Below, piece after piece: positions 35,929 through 47,519 of a stretch of 64,000 nt of DNA (its first letter is position 1; every line of letters begins with the position of its first letter). The translations under genes were made by a program, and so were the position numbers. Source of the DNA: Populus alba (Eukaryota; Streptophyta; Magnoliopsida; Malpighiales; Salicaceae); contig NC_133288.1 in NCBI RefSeq assembly GCF_005239225.2, positions 12,468,169 to 12,532,168 on the forward strand. The letters run 5' to 3'. A model generated the notes under the pieces. It was not told the DNA's origin. It did no database searches and saw only the letters and a program-made list of their open reading frames with translations.

Positions 35929-38900
35929 ATGAAATTTATGAAACTTGGATCCAAGCCTGATTCGTTTCAGGCCGATGGGGACAACATCAGGTAAGTCTTG
36001 AAATCCCACTTTAAACTAGATGCTAATTTACATTAGCTTTAATCAATTTACCTCTGCTGAAGACCATTAAAAAAACATTATGCTGTTTTTTGAGCAATTA
36101 ACTTCTATCTTAGCTCTGTTATCAGGATTTTAATTTTTCTAAGTTCAGTTGCTCTTTCCCAGTTCAGTTTCTTTTTCATATTTGAAGGGTATTGATTCTA
36201 TGGAAGAGTACTTGTTTCACTGCTTTTAAAATTTTCTTGGTGGATGCTTAGTTATTATGTATTTCGAGGACATTTTAAAAATAAGTCTTGTCAATATCAA
36301 CTGATGTGGAACCAACTAGGCTTCTAAGTTGATGGAGAGATCATTTCAATCCGGTGCTGTCAACTATGGTTTTAGATAAAGGTTGTCTGTTTCCAGTGAT
36401 ATGCTTCTGAAGATATATGAGGTCTTCAGACTTTCAACTTTGAAAAGGAACTATTACTTCACCTAAGCTGACTTGAAGTATTGTTTTCCATAACGTTTTT
36501 CACATTTTACTATCAAGAAAGCATGTTTTGGCAATGGTGTGGTGCCCATTCTTCTTTGAATGTTAGGTGCTATTTGGCAAATAAGTTGTTCTTGTATGAG
36601 CCAAAATCCTTCTGTCGTGGGTTCCACTCTCTCTGTTGTGTCCCTTCAGCTCTTAAGACACTAGATTCTCCCTTCACTGCAATAAAATACAGTGTCTGCT
36701 ACTCCTTCAAAAGTTGAGAAGGCATGACTTATCAAATATTAAAGCCCTCTTCAAAACAGTGCCCAAGTTATTGTGTTAACAGTAGTTTATTTCTTTACTC
36801 AAATGATGTAACACTTAAATATCTTTTTTACAAGAGGTTTCTCTAATATTCCGTTTAAACTCAACCTGATAATCCAGAATTAATCCATTCCCTTTCTGCA
36901 AAAAGCTCGTTCTTGCTTTTTCATATTTAAAACTAAGAAGACGTTTATATCCATTGTTCTATATGAGTTATACAAATTTGTTTGCAACATGATGAGAGAA
37001 ACTTCTGTTTTTCAGGTACGTTGCAACTGAGTTGGCAACGGACATAGTGATTAATATTGGGGATGTGAAATTCAATCTGCACAAGGTATGAATTATTGGA
37101 CGATTTTAAGGAATAATTGTTGTACATGGAACTATGAAAAAACGAGTTAATGATAATGATTCAATTTCAAAATCATAGATCTTGCTAGGTAGATTGTTCT
37201 GGTACTGACTGCCAGGGTTTATGGGATTTCCTTTCATGTTTCTCTAGTTTCCACTGCTATCCAAGAGTGAACATCTGCAGAAGTTGGTTGCGAGCACAAG
37301 TGATGATGGTGACGAAATTCTCATCCAGGAGATTCCTGGTGGACCTGCTGCTTTTGAGATATGTGCAAAGTTCTGTTATGGTATGACTGTCACTCTCAAT
37401 GCATACAATGTGGTTGCAGCTCGGTGTGCAGCAGAGTACCTTGAGATGTATGAAAGTGTTGAGAAAGGAAACCTTGTCTGCAAGATTGATATCTTCCTAA
37501 ATTCCAGCATCTTTCGCAGCTGGAAAGATTCTATTATCGTCCTTCAAACCACAAAATCTCTTCTTCCATGGGCCGAAGAATTAAAGTTGGTTAGCCATTG
37601 TCTTGATTCCATAGCTTCAAAGGCTTGCATGGATACTACCAAGGTGGAGTGGTCATACACCTATAACAGGAAAAAGCTCCCATCTGAGAACGGGAAAGAT
37701 CCTCTGTGGAATGGTGTAAGAAGACCCCAAGTAGTTCCTAAAGATTGGTGGGTAGAAGATCTTTGTGAACTTCAGATAGATTTATACAAAAGGGTAATTA
37801 CAACAATAAAAACAAAAGGAAGAGTCTCCAGTGATTTAATTGGAGAAGCCTTGATTGCATATGCCTTGAGAAGACTGCCAGGTTTTAGCAAGGGAATTGC
37901 GCAGAGTGGCGATATTACAAGATACAGGTCATTAGCTGAGACCATTGTCGGGCTGCTGCCCACAGAGAAAGGCAGTGTTCCCTGTGGTTTCATGCTTAGG
38001 TTGTTAAGAGCAGCAATATTGTTAGAATGTGAAGAAACGGAAAGGAATGAATTGATGAGAAGAATAAGTCAACAGCTCGATGAGGTTACAGTGGCTGATC
38101 TTTTGATTCAATCTTCAACAAGGGAAACAACAATGTATAGTGTTGATATTGTGCAAGGCCTGGTAGAGAAGTTTGTGGCTTATGAACAGAATGCTAAGAA
38201 TGCTCTTCTTGTAGACAGTGACTTCCAGGACAATAGAAGCCCAAAGTTTGCATCAGATGCTTCCAAAGTGCTCGTGGCAAAGCTGGTCGAGGGTTATCTT
38301 GCTGAAATTGCCCGAGATCCCAATTTACCTCTCTCAAAGTTTGTCGATCTTGCTAACACGGTATCAAGCTTTGGGAGAGCATCACACGATGGACTGTACC
38401 GCGCCATCGATATGTATCTTAAGGTAAGTTACTAAAATTTCATTTTTTATACAAGCATCACTTATTGATCATTTCCTGGGTATGTGAGATATGCACATAA
38501 GTGATTTCATCGGTATCAATATAAGCAGTTATGTCATTGTGTGTATGTGAATGCCTGGGTAGATGCGAGATCACCACTTACAATGATCTCTGGAATTTTA
38601 ATGGTGGTTTATAAGTGCCAAGACTGATTGTTATTGCTGGTACAGGAACACCCTGGGATCAGCAAGAGTGAGAGAAAGAGAATTTGTAGGTTGATGGATT
38701 GCAGGAAGTTGTCAGCAGACGCGTGCATGCATGCTGTGCAAAACGAGCGGTTACCCTTGCGAGTTGTTGTACAGGTTCTCTTCTTTGAGCAGATTAGGCA
38801 AGCAACATTAGGTGTACACAACAGCACTGAAGAACAACCTGGGTCTATTAGGGCCTTGCTCCCGGGTGGGTCTCATGGGAGCTCAAGATCGACAACCAAT

Positions 38901-39218
38901 ACAGAGGAGGACTGGGATGCTGTGCCAACAGCTGAAGATGTCAAGGCTTTGAAAGGAGAACTTGCTGCTCTAAGGCTAGGGAGCAGTGGCAGCGATGGAA
39001 ATTTGAATGATGGTGCCAAAAATGATGCTGAAAAGGTTGCAGCTGGTAAACTGAAAGGTTTAGTCATGTCAAAGATCTTTTCGAAGCTGTGGTCAAACAA
39101 AGAGCGAAATGGTGAGATTAGCAGTTCCGATACATCGGGTTCTGCCACTGCAGAGGAGACAAAATCTACTCCTTCAAGAAGCAGAAGGCATTCAGTATCA
39201 TTGTCAGAACACCCTTGA
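35929..39218 (+). CDS. NPH3/RPT2-like (NRL) family BTB-NPH3 protein, At1g67900 type
   Basis: Four coding exons with GT...AG introns: 35929-35990, 37016-37085, 37248-38423 and 38646-39218, together 626 aa. The start is the first in-frame ATG ([14 protein letters not shown]), a conserved opening of this family. A BTB/POZ domain covers about residues 28-105 ([20 protein letters not shown], then FCYGMTV). The NPH3 domain runs about 209-489, from KDWWVEDL through [12 protein letters not shown] to VLFFEQIR. A short coiled coil ([14 protein letters not shown]) and a basic Ser-rich tail ending [12 protein letters not shown] follow. NRL proteins act as plasma-membrane signalling partners or CUL3 E3-ligase adaptors; founders NPH3 and RPT2 work with phototropins. 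From memory it is closest to Arabidopsis At1g67900 (about 630 aa). The frame is intact, so it is probably functional. Its specific substrate is not known to me. Confidence 0.95.
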
Positions 39219-39730
39219 GCGAAAAAGTTAAGCATGGGCTTGTTGTTGGGCTTGTAAAATTATCTCTGTAAGTTGACCACTAGGGAATTCTTAGAATTCA
39301 CTGAAGATTGCCAGCGGAATCTCCACTGCGATTTTCCATGTAAAAGAGGGTTATTTTGTTTTTAGCACATTTAAAAAAAAAATACTGGCAAAATAACTAG
39401 AAGTGCAACTTTTATAGCTTGTTGCCACTGGGAATAACGATCTCCTTTAAAAAAACATTAAATAGAAAATAGAAAAGAGAGAGACTTATCGAAACTTTAA
39501 TTATAACATCACTAATAGCATCAAAAAAATCTCAATAAGAGTAAATAATAGTGATTCAAGTAGGCTACACTTTCCATCTAAAGATAGAGGGTGGCTAATT
39601 TTTTTTTTTTTTTTTATAGCGAGTGTAACTTACTCGAGTAATCATTGATAAATTTGTTTGGTGTTGGTGTTGTTAGATTCGTCTCGTTGATATTTTTCTG
39701 ATAGTACAATGGTGTCATAATCAAAACTTT
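39219..39730 (+). other. 3' untranslated region of the NPH3-like gene and short spacer
   Basis: The less AT-rich stretch to about 39350 is the likely 3' UTR. No canonical AATAAA is evident near the expected end. From 39370 the sequence becomes AT-rich, with a 16-T tract near 39600, and runs into the LTR start at 39731. Confidence 0.5.
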
Positions 39731-40637
39731 TGTCATAACCAATTTTTTGGGTTATTCTCAATTCACATTTTCCTCTCTCTTCAATAATAATAATAAATAA
39801 ATATAAAAAAATACAAAAAAAAATATAACAGTGAAAAGAGGATGCCAGAACGCTTAGAAAATAGTCAAAATTTGGTGGAGGAAGTTTAAAAATACAAAAT
39901 TAAAATTTGGAAGTATTTTATTGACTGATGATAGCTCTATTGACAAAAAAAATTCAATTTGAGAAAGAAAAGTCTAAAATCAGATGTTGATAGACCCAAT
40001 TAAATTATATTGAAAATTTAATTGAATTTATGGAGGGTTTGATTGTAAGAAAAATTGAATGTGGAGTTAATTTGGGCTTTACTTGGAAGAAATTAAAGTT
40101 ATGGGGTCAAATTATAATTTTTGAAAGTTAATTTGGTCAAATCAGGGGCTTAATTGCATAAATATTGAAGTTTGATGGCAATCAGGGACTTGATTGAAGA
40201 AATCCGAGACCAAGGACCAAAATGCAAAACGCGTGCAAATTGAAGGATTGGCTTATAATATGGTGCTTTAGCGCCAATTTTCATTTAAATGAAACGGCTC
40301 GTTTTAAGCAAAACAACACCGTTTCATGCTTTTTTAAAAAGAAGAAGAAGAGACGAAACGGTGTCGTTTTAAGGCGGCACTATTTCTTCTTCTTCTTCCC
40401 CCGGACTTGCAGTGGGGGAAGAGACGTTTTGTTTTCTTCCCCTTGTCTCTTCCTCTCACGTGCTTTAGAGCCAAAGTCAAACGCCACCCATCTCATGATG
40501 AGATGCCAGAGCAGCCGTGCCACGCAAGCGATGCCTCCATTGGCCACAGCTGTCGGCGTTGTGGCAGAGCGGGGGACGTGCGCACCATGCACGGGCGGCA
40601 ATGGGACAAGGCAGGGTCGACCCCACCCCCCTGCCCC

Positions 40638-40646
40638 TATAAATAC
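40638..40646 (+). promoter_or_regulatory. TATA box of LTR copy 2
   Basis: CTATAAATA in a C-rich context (CCCCTGCCC before, CCACCCAC after), about 30 bp before the purine-rich leader begins. The equivalent in copy 3 is CTATAAATAA at 59081-59090. Confidence 0.7.
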
Positions 40647-41025
40647 CACCCACATGAAGAAGAAAAAAGAAAATAGTCGAAAATCGGGAGGAAAACCAAG
40701 AGAGAGAAACTGATAGTGTAGAGAGAGAAGGAACCGAAACAGTAGAAACCAAAAACCAGGGATATCGACAAGGAGACCGAGAGAGGTAGATTGGGAGAAG
40801 GAAGAAAAAGGACAAAGAGGGGTAAACCGGTGGGGGAAGAAGACACCGATTGGCATCTCTACACAGCGGAAGCGCCACTGCTGTCACTGGGCTTCACAGT
40901 CACCGCCACCGCAGCTCCACCGAGATCAGTCACCAACATCACCGTCAACTCAGCCTCACAGATCATCGCCTGAGGTAAATTCCCTTCCCCCTCCTCACAC
41001 CGGTCATCATTTTACCTTCTTACCT

Positions 41026-41106
41026 GCAGAACGTGCACTGTGCACATTCTGCATACAAGAAGAAATAATTAGCCGATTATTGTGCATGCACACAATAACC
41101 GGCTAA
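41026..41106. repeat. Two consecutive near-perfect hairpins after the LTR splice donor
   Basis: Hairpin 1, 41026-41052: 13-bp arms (GCAGAACGTGCAC / GTGCACATTCTGC) around one T, with one mismatch. Hairpin 2: 16-bp arms at 41069-41084 (TTAGCCGATTATTGTG) and 41091-41106, one mismatch, six-base loop. Both lie 50-130 bp after the predicted donor at 40975. Confidence 0.9.
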
Positions 41107-41154
41107 TTAATTAACTGGTTATTATGCTAATGCACAGTAACTAGTTTCAGTTGT

Positions 41155-41395
41155 TGTGGGCTGGAACATCAACCCAGCCCACATGACTGGGTTGAGTCCA
41201 GCCCCTTTTTTTTCCTTTGTGGGCTAGAACATCAGCCCAGCCCACACGGCTGGGCTGAGTCCAACCCCTTTTTTTGTTATCTGTGGGCTGGAACATTAGC
41301 CCAGCCCACGTGGCTGGGTTGAGTCCAGCCCTATTGTAACTTAAGGCTAGAACATCAGCCCATCCCACGCGGCTGGGCCAATACAAGCCTAGCCC
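41155..41395. repeat. GC-rich minisatellite, about 63-bp unit, nearly four copies
   Basis: Units begin at 41155, 41218 and 41282 (TGTGGGCTGGAACAT and variants), with a partial fourth unit from about 41344. Each unit contains GTGGGCTG and CAGCCCAC as hairpin arms, then a second inverse pair around CTGGGTTGAGTCCAG. Units end in poly-T. The open minus-strand frame here is only the repeat read through. Confidence 0.92.
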
Positions 41396-42195
41396 GGTTC
41401 AGTTTATTAATTTTTTTTTCTTTCTTTTCTTTCTTTTTGTTTTTATATATATTTGAAAATTGTGAATTTTCCATGGATTTTTCTATGCTATTTTTTATTA
41501 ATATTGGTCTGTATTTTATATCGGAGCAATACAAATCTAGTATTAAAAATACTCGGTTTTCCAAAAAAAAACTTTTTTTTTCATGCATACAGCCAAGTCT
41601 CTCAAAGCTAAAAAATCATATTGTATTTTTTTTATACAACACAGAAAACTACAAAATATATATATATTATTTTAGCATGTATTTTGGCTTTAATAACCAG
41701 TTTATTAAAGTCATGAGAGCTTGGCCAATATCTCAAAAAAAATCAAAAAATATTTTATTTTGTTTTAATGCCTGGGATTATGAATTTATACATAAAACAT
41801 ATTCCCGATATTAAAAAGGTAGTTCTTTTATAGACATTAGACCGGTTAGATTTTTACCCTATAAGATAAGAACCTCCTTACTAAGGAGGGCTTTTCTTGA
41901 AACCTAGACGGATCAACATGATAAGACCTTAGATTTTTTTTTTCAAACAATAAAACAATGTTGCTTACCTTAGATAGAGTGTATTTTGGATGCTAATACA
42001 TTCCCTTTATGCAACCAGTCTCCATAGCCAATCTCTGAGACCAGTTAGGGTTACTGGTGACCAAAATACTAGGTGGCGACTCCCATTTCATTTTTCACCT
42101 CTAAGAGACAACGAATTCCTTGTCTCACCATATTTTCCAGAATAGATAGACACACCGCACCTAATGATGGGGGGTGTTGGGCGATCGCCGCGATG

Positions 42196-43092
42196 TATCT
42201 TTAGGATATTTTATTTCTTTGTTTTCTCTCCTCTCCTCTCTCATGTCCATTTAATATTTTTGAAAATGATGATATTTTAAATTGTGACGAGTTATAAAAG
42301 TCATGTTATCCAATTGCGACACAAACTGTGATATTTTATCAAAAAAATTCAATTGTGTTATTCCACCAATATTTTTAATTAATTATGCTAATTTTGAAAA
42401 AAAATCATAAAAAAGATAATGTTGAAACATATAGGGATTTATTAGAGTTTTCATTGTCAGGAAAAAAAGAGAGAGAATTACCTTAAGTATCCTCGTTCGA
42501 GATTGATGCTTTGAAAATAACCTAGTTTTTCATACGACCATCGATGTCTAGTTTGTTTGTTGAAGGATTTCACCTTCTATTGTTAGTTTTTTGCCACATT
42601 TATCATACGTCATCTCCAACACTAATAATATAAACTTTAAAGACTCCTAATGGTATGAATCTAAAAGTTCAAAACTTTGAACCTTTTGAATTTAAAGTAA
42701 AAGTATTTTTATAGCTTGAATGTTTCTTAATATTATAAAGATCATTTCAAATTGTATTGATGTGTAGAGATGATAATGGGTATCCAAATATCGGTTTTTT
42801 TATTCATACTTTATCCATTATTTACTATTATTTATAATTTAATAAAAAAAATAAAATATTATATATATAAGGTATTAATATGAATATGAATATTAAATAA
42901 TAAAATAATAAATATCTCACACATGATTTAAAAAAATTATAAGGATATAGTAAACAAAATTGATATCACTGATAGACATTTTTTTAAAATGTAATCCTTT
43001 TCTATCACCACCATTATCCAATTCTTTGAACTAGCACCCTCAATCAAAATCCATGTAATTGTTCTAATATGTTGTCCACAACCTATGATACG
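42196..43092. other. AT-rich intergenic DNA
   Basis: No gene, domain or tandem repeat recognised. Confidence 0.5.
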
Positions 43093-43292
43093 GCTAAGAT
43101 AGTGTTTGACATTGTTGTAGAGATTGTTTTTCAAAATATTTTTCTCTCAAAAATGCATCGAAATCATATTTTTTTTATTTTTAAAATTTTTTTAACATCA
43201 ACACTCAAAATATCTATAAAAAAAAATGAAGCAAAAAAAAAACATTTTAAAAAAAAACATGGTTGGACTGCAAAAACAAACGATGCCTAAAC
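43093..43292 (+). mobile_element. AT-rich MITE, family D
   Basis: It starts ATAGTGTTTGACATTGTTGT, passes through TTTTTCAAAATATTTTTCTC and TTTTTTTAACATCAACAC, and ends GGACTGCAAAAACAAACGAT. Layout matches the other family D copies. The overlapping 73-codon frame is Lys-rich low complexity and not a gene. Confidence 0.65.
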
Positions 43293-44221
43293 CTAGATTG
43301 ACAAAGCATATGGCATATTGTATGGGTTTGGGATGTTTCTCTTGCCTCTCTTTCATTATTATTATTATTACCACTACAACTCCTTATATATCATTTTAAC
43401 TCTTTAAAATCATGTAATTGATAGACATTTTCTCTTTCAACTACTTTCCTTTAAGTTGCCTTTTCTTTTATCTATGATAGTAGAAAACTTTATAGATTCA
43501 ATGGCAATAGAGTCATGAACAAGAGCTGTTCTTATTCTTTTAGCAGGTAAATCCTAGAGGACTCCTAAATTTAAAGGAAATCCTACTCAGATGATGGATT
43601 CTGCCATAGTTCACTTCAATCTCTACTCATGAAATTTATATTATTATTTCTACTAGATGAACAAACCTCAAGCATTGTTTCTAGTCATAAGTTCCCATAT
43701 GAAAACCTAAAGATGCTCTTTATCATTTTCTTTGACAATAAGCAAGTTCAACTTCAAAGTAATCATTATACCTTTTGAACATATACACAATAGAGTTGAA
43801 TTCATTGATTTGGATGTGGTACATGCATATAATTAAGATGCAATGTGAATTATGCATAAACCAGTAATTGTGTCTCTAACTTTTATTTTTATGGAATGTC
43901 CACTTGACAAAAATTGCTTTTTATTTATTTATTTAAAGGTTATATGATAACAAATCACTTAAGTAATCCATTTTGTGTACTTTTTATACATTGTTGGAGT
44001 GATTTAAGATGGAGACAAAGAAACATAGTCAAATAAATAATGTAATTGACATTTTTTATTCCAACTAATGATTTATATGTAAGAGATCCAATAAAAAAAG
44101 TTTATAAAAAAATAACTCATATATTATTATACTATAATCTTATATTAAGGTAAGTGTTTCTTCTCTCCTTTTTATTGGTAAAAAATAGAATAAGCTTCCT
44201 TGCATCCTTCTTTCTAACTTT

Positions 44222-44272
<51 letters not shown>

Positions 44273-44290
44273 TGACTTATAAAATATTTC
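43293..44290. repeat. Intergenic DNA ending in a long (TA)n microsatellite
   Basis: No coding region was recognised. A (TA)n tract of about 44 bp occupies 44228-44271. A short (ATT)n tract lies near 43357-43371. Confidence 0.6.
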
Positions 44291-45060
44291 TCTTTTTTCA
44301 GTGCCATCATGGGCTTTAATGAGTTATGTCAAATAGTAAGTATCAATATTTTTTGTTTCCTTAACAACCTTTCTGCTTTTGGTTCTAAAACAACTAGATT
44401 ATGATTACCTCTCTTCTATGCATGTCTCCATTGATCTTCATTGGAGGACATGGATGATGATGAATGGTAAAAATAAAAAATAATACCACATCATTTGGGC
44501 TCATGCCCAAATGATGCCATCACATTATTTAGGCCTTGGCCCAAATAGTGGCTCAACACACTATTTAAGCCGCAACCTAAAGAAAGCCCACATTGTTCAT
44601 GCTATGGCCCAAGCAATAACATTCCTACCAAATACAATCAGATGAGATCTCTTTCAAATAGATTATTGAAGTACATGTCACACGACACACCAATCAAGTA
44701 TATTTGTTGCTTGTTTCAAGAAATATATTCCAGTTTGCATGAAACATGTCAACAGTTAAAAATATCTTGATTGGCTCCCTCCTCAACCATAAAATATTCA
44801 CCAATGAAATAAACAATCTCCATTGATCTAGCGTAAAGTACAACACAACACATTGTTATCAACATGAAAGAATTATCACATGATGAGTAAATTGTGTATA
44901 AATATCCCCTAAGGATTTTAGCCATTATCCTTTATGGATTGACATTTTTACTAATCATGTACTTTATTACTATATTTAATCTTTGATGAGTTGTAGTGTA
45001 TCTTGTCATTGTTAAACCCTTATTGATATAATAAATTACATTAATAGCCAATTACCCGTA
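44291..45060 (+). other. Possible LTR-like segment with TATA box
   Basis: A GGCCC/GGGCC-rich block (44500-44600, TTAGGCCTTGGCCCAAATAG type) is followed by TATAAATATCCCC at 44897-44909 and then pyrimidine-rich sequence, resembling a retroelement U3/R region. No termini, target duplication or interior were identified. Confidence 0.3.
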
Positions 45061-45838
45061 CTCTTTACCTTATTGATGTTTTCTTCCTTCTTAACAAAAT
45101 ATTATTTATCATAAGCTTTATTTTCTAAACAAAAGCTTATTATAATCTTAAAAATGTGTTTTTATAAAATAAAACATTAAATTAATAAATTGTAAATTTT
45201 AACATGAATGTATTAAAAAATATAACAATAATAATGTTGATTACGATTATATAAAATATTTATAATAAAAATTTAAAATATATCTAATTCATCTGTATTT
45301 TAAAAATATGTATATTAGATTCATAGATAACTTTTTAGAAAGCAATTATTAATATTACCATAAAAGATGCTAATATCATTTAGAAAACAAATGGTATAAT
45401 TAATTGGGTAATTGTCTACACATCATTTAAATAAGTTTATTTAAAAAGCGTGAAAAAGAAAAAAAAAACAAAGGGATAAAAAAAAATGAAGGGTCAGCCA
45501 CCCATGGGCTAAATGTTTGAGCCTGACCTAAATGAAACTCAGGCGCACCTGATCTTGGAAACCTAGACCCACACATGTAGTTTTTATTTTTATTATATTA
45601 AGTTGATTATCCCATTTATTTTGTAATACGACAAACGATCATTGCTCTCTTGGGCAGATGACATATCACTTGCTTATCACCATTTCCGGTTGTTAAAGGT
45701 GTCTTTAATGATTGAGAGATCAAGTTCCCTAAAAACCTAAATTTTGACCCTTTTTTTAGCTAAAACCATTGGGGGTACCATAAAACTCTATAACCCTTTC
45801 CAATTGCCTTAAAATCTCAAAATCAAATTAAAAAAAAA
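45061..45838. other. AT-rich intergenic DNA
   Basis: No gene recognised. A short GC-richer patch at 45490-45570 (GGGTCAGCCACCCATGGGCT) is isolated. Confidence 0.45.
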
Positions 45839-46060
45839 ACTTTGAGCTCCAATCCAATTTTTTTGGTATCATTGAAGATGAAAACCATCTACATTAAGTT
45901 CCTCTCTTGAAGACAAATTGCCTAGAAATCTTAAAAAAAAAAAAAAAACTATAAACTGCAATCCACTTTTTTTGGTATCATCAAAGGTGAAAACCACCTA
46001 CATTAAGTTTCTCTCTTGAAGACAAATCCATAGACGCTAAAACTAAAGTTATTGGTGGTT
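45839..46060. repeat. Tandem duplication, about 109-bp unit, two diverged copies
   Basis: The block CAATCCA...TTTTTTTGGTATCAT...GAAAACCA(T/C)CTACATTAAGTT(C/T)CTCTCTTGAAGACAAAT occurs at about 45850 and again at about 45959, separated by a poly-A tract. Confidence 0.85.
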
Positions 46061-47519
46061 GAAATCCAGCCACCAAGTTTCCTCTATCCTTAAAAGTTTT
46101 CAATGGCTTTCTCTATCTTATTTCAAGACTTAGGGACATAAATGCAAAAAAAAAAAAAAAAAAAGAAGAAGTTTGAGATCAAAACAAAGAATCTACAAAT
46201 AGAAGGGACAAAAATAAAATAAAAACTGAAATTAAGAGACCAAAGTATAGATTTATGCATCTTTTAAATAGTAAACAAAGAGAGAAGACTATCAATTATT
46301 GTCAATTTCAAATTTAGTTCTTGTTCTTTTAATTTTATCTTTTGCAATAATTTAAAAATCACCTACGCAAAATCATCATGTAATTAAATTCTAAAATAAT
46401 TTTTTAAACCACATGCATGAGCAAAAATGAAAGTTAAAGAGAATGAAAAACATGGGATAAAAACAAAAGAAATTTTAATGACCAAATTGAAAGAATTTGT
46501 AACTTGAAGATAAAAAAAGAAGAAGAAGAACTTGAGGGACCAGGAAGGAAATCATATACAAGTATAATGCTTATGAATATGAAATTATGAGAGGATGAGT
46601 TGGAAAGTTATTGTAAAAGTCAATCATGTTTTAGTTTGTTAATAAACAAGTTGGTTTTTGTTTTAAGTATAGTTATTGTTGCTTCTGACATTACAATAAA
46701 CTAATGAAAAAGTCTGTGGAATGGGTAGAAAGGAAAAAAGGGTCCCAACCTAGTATTATAATCATTAAGAAACCTAATTGGTCCTCAGAGATCTAAAGTA
46801 AGAGAGAGACTGATTATGTTAAAAGAATGATATTATCATCGTAAAACATTATGCTTGAGATAAGTTGCATTGCTACTTGTTTTTTATTCCTAATGTTTAG
46901 TTCTGCCTAATTATCAAGTTAATTTCATTTATATAAATCCTAAGATGATCATTTCATTCACATGGATCCCAAGGTGACCATTTTATTCTTTATATTAATC
47001 CCAAGTTAAATTCATTTATTTTTATAATTTTTTTTTGAGGTCTTTCTCTTTCTTTACTAAACTCACTATACAAGTCAAAGAAAAATATTTATTTTCCATA
47101 TCTTTACATCATAAATTTAAATATTGTAAAGAGGTGACATCTACATCACTCATTTTTTATCCCCCTTTTCAACATAATTTCAAAAACTTAAAGAAATACC
47201 AAACTTCTAAAAATATATATATTTTTCGACGCAATTAGAACAATTTCTTGTCATTTTATAAGTTTCAACTATTTTGCTTATTGTTTTTGTATTGACAAGT
47301 TTTTCAAAAAAAAAAAAAGGAGAAAAAAATCAATCAAATAAAAAGAATTTTTTTTAGTGAGAAAATGTAATTGAAAAATAAGGACTGGTTTAGAAAAAGT
47401 TTTGAAATGCAAATAAAAAATATATATATATATGGAAGTTAGAAAGTGATAGAAAGTTTTAGAGAATAAAAAAAATAGTAAATGGGTATAGAAAAATTTA
47501 GAGATTAGAATATTTTGAG
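46061..47519. other. AT-rich intergenic DNA with poly-A tracts
   Basis: No coding region was recognised. The part at 46150-46560 has GGGACCA/AATTTAGTTC phrases like a decayed LTR U3, but this is too weak to assign. Confidence 0.4.

Larger units (their letters stand above)
39731..42195 (+). mobile_element. LTR of family A (copy 2, most complete)
   Basis: It begins TGTCATAACCAATTTTTTGG at 39731. The U3-like part carries an inverted pair of boxes (AAAACAACACCGTTTC at 40310-40325, GAAACGGTGTCGTTTT at 40355-40370). A TATA box, CTATAAATA, is at 40638-40646 and a purine-rich leader starts near 40665. The leader ends in a donor, TGAG|GTAAAT at 40975. Then come hairpins, a minisatellite, and the 3' module also found in copies 1 and 3 (TTTATTAAAGTCATGAGA, CTTAGATAGAGTGTA, CTAGGTGGCGACTCC). 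The end is near 42195 but not exact. Overlapping frames in 40222-40973 are leader artefacts. No second LTR or interior pol is adjacent, so it is possibly a solo LTR. Confidence 0.7.

Noticed and set aside
36481..36717. 78-codon plus-strand frame between exons 1 and 2 of the NPH3-like gene
   Set aside because: Lies wholly within the first intron (35991-37015). No family resemblance.
40222..40973. Several overlapping open frames on both strands, up to 163 codons
   Set aside because: All sit in the GC-rich promoter/leader of the family A LTR, overlap each other, and give low-complexity Ser/Pro/Phe- or Arg-rich products.
41147..41386. 79-codon minus-strand repeat protein-like frame
   Set aside because: Translation of the 63-bp minisatellite (repeated SRVGWADVLA units), inside an LTR.
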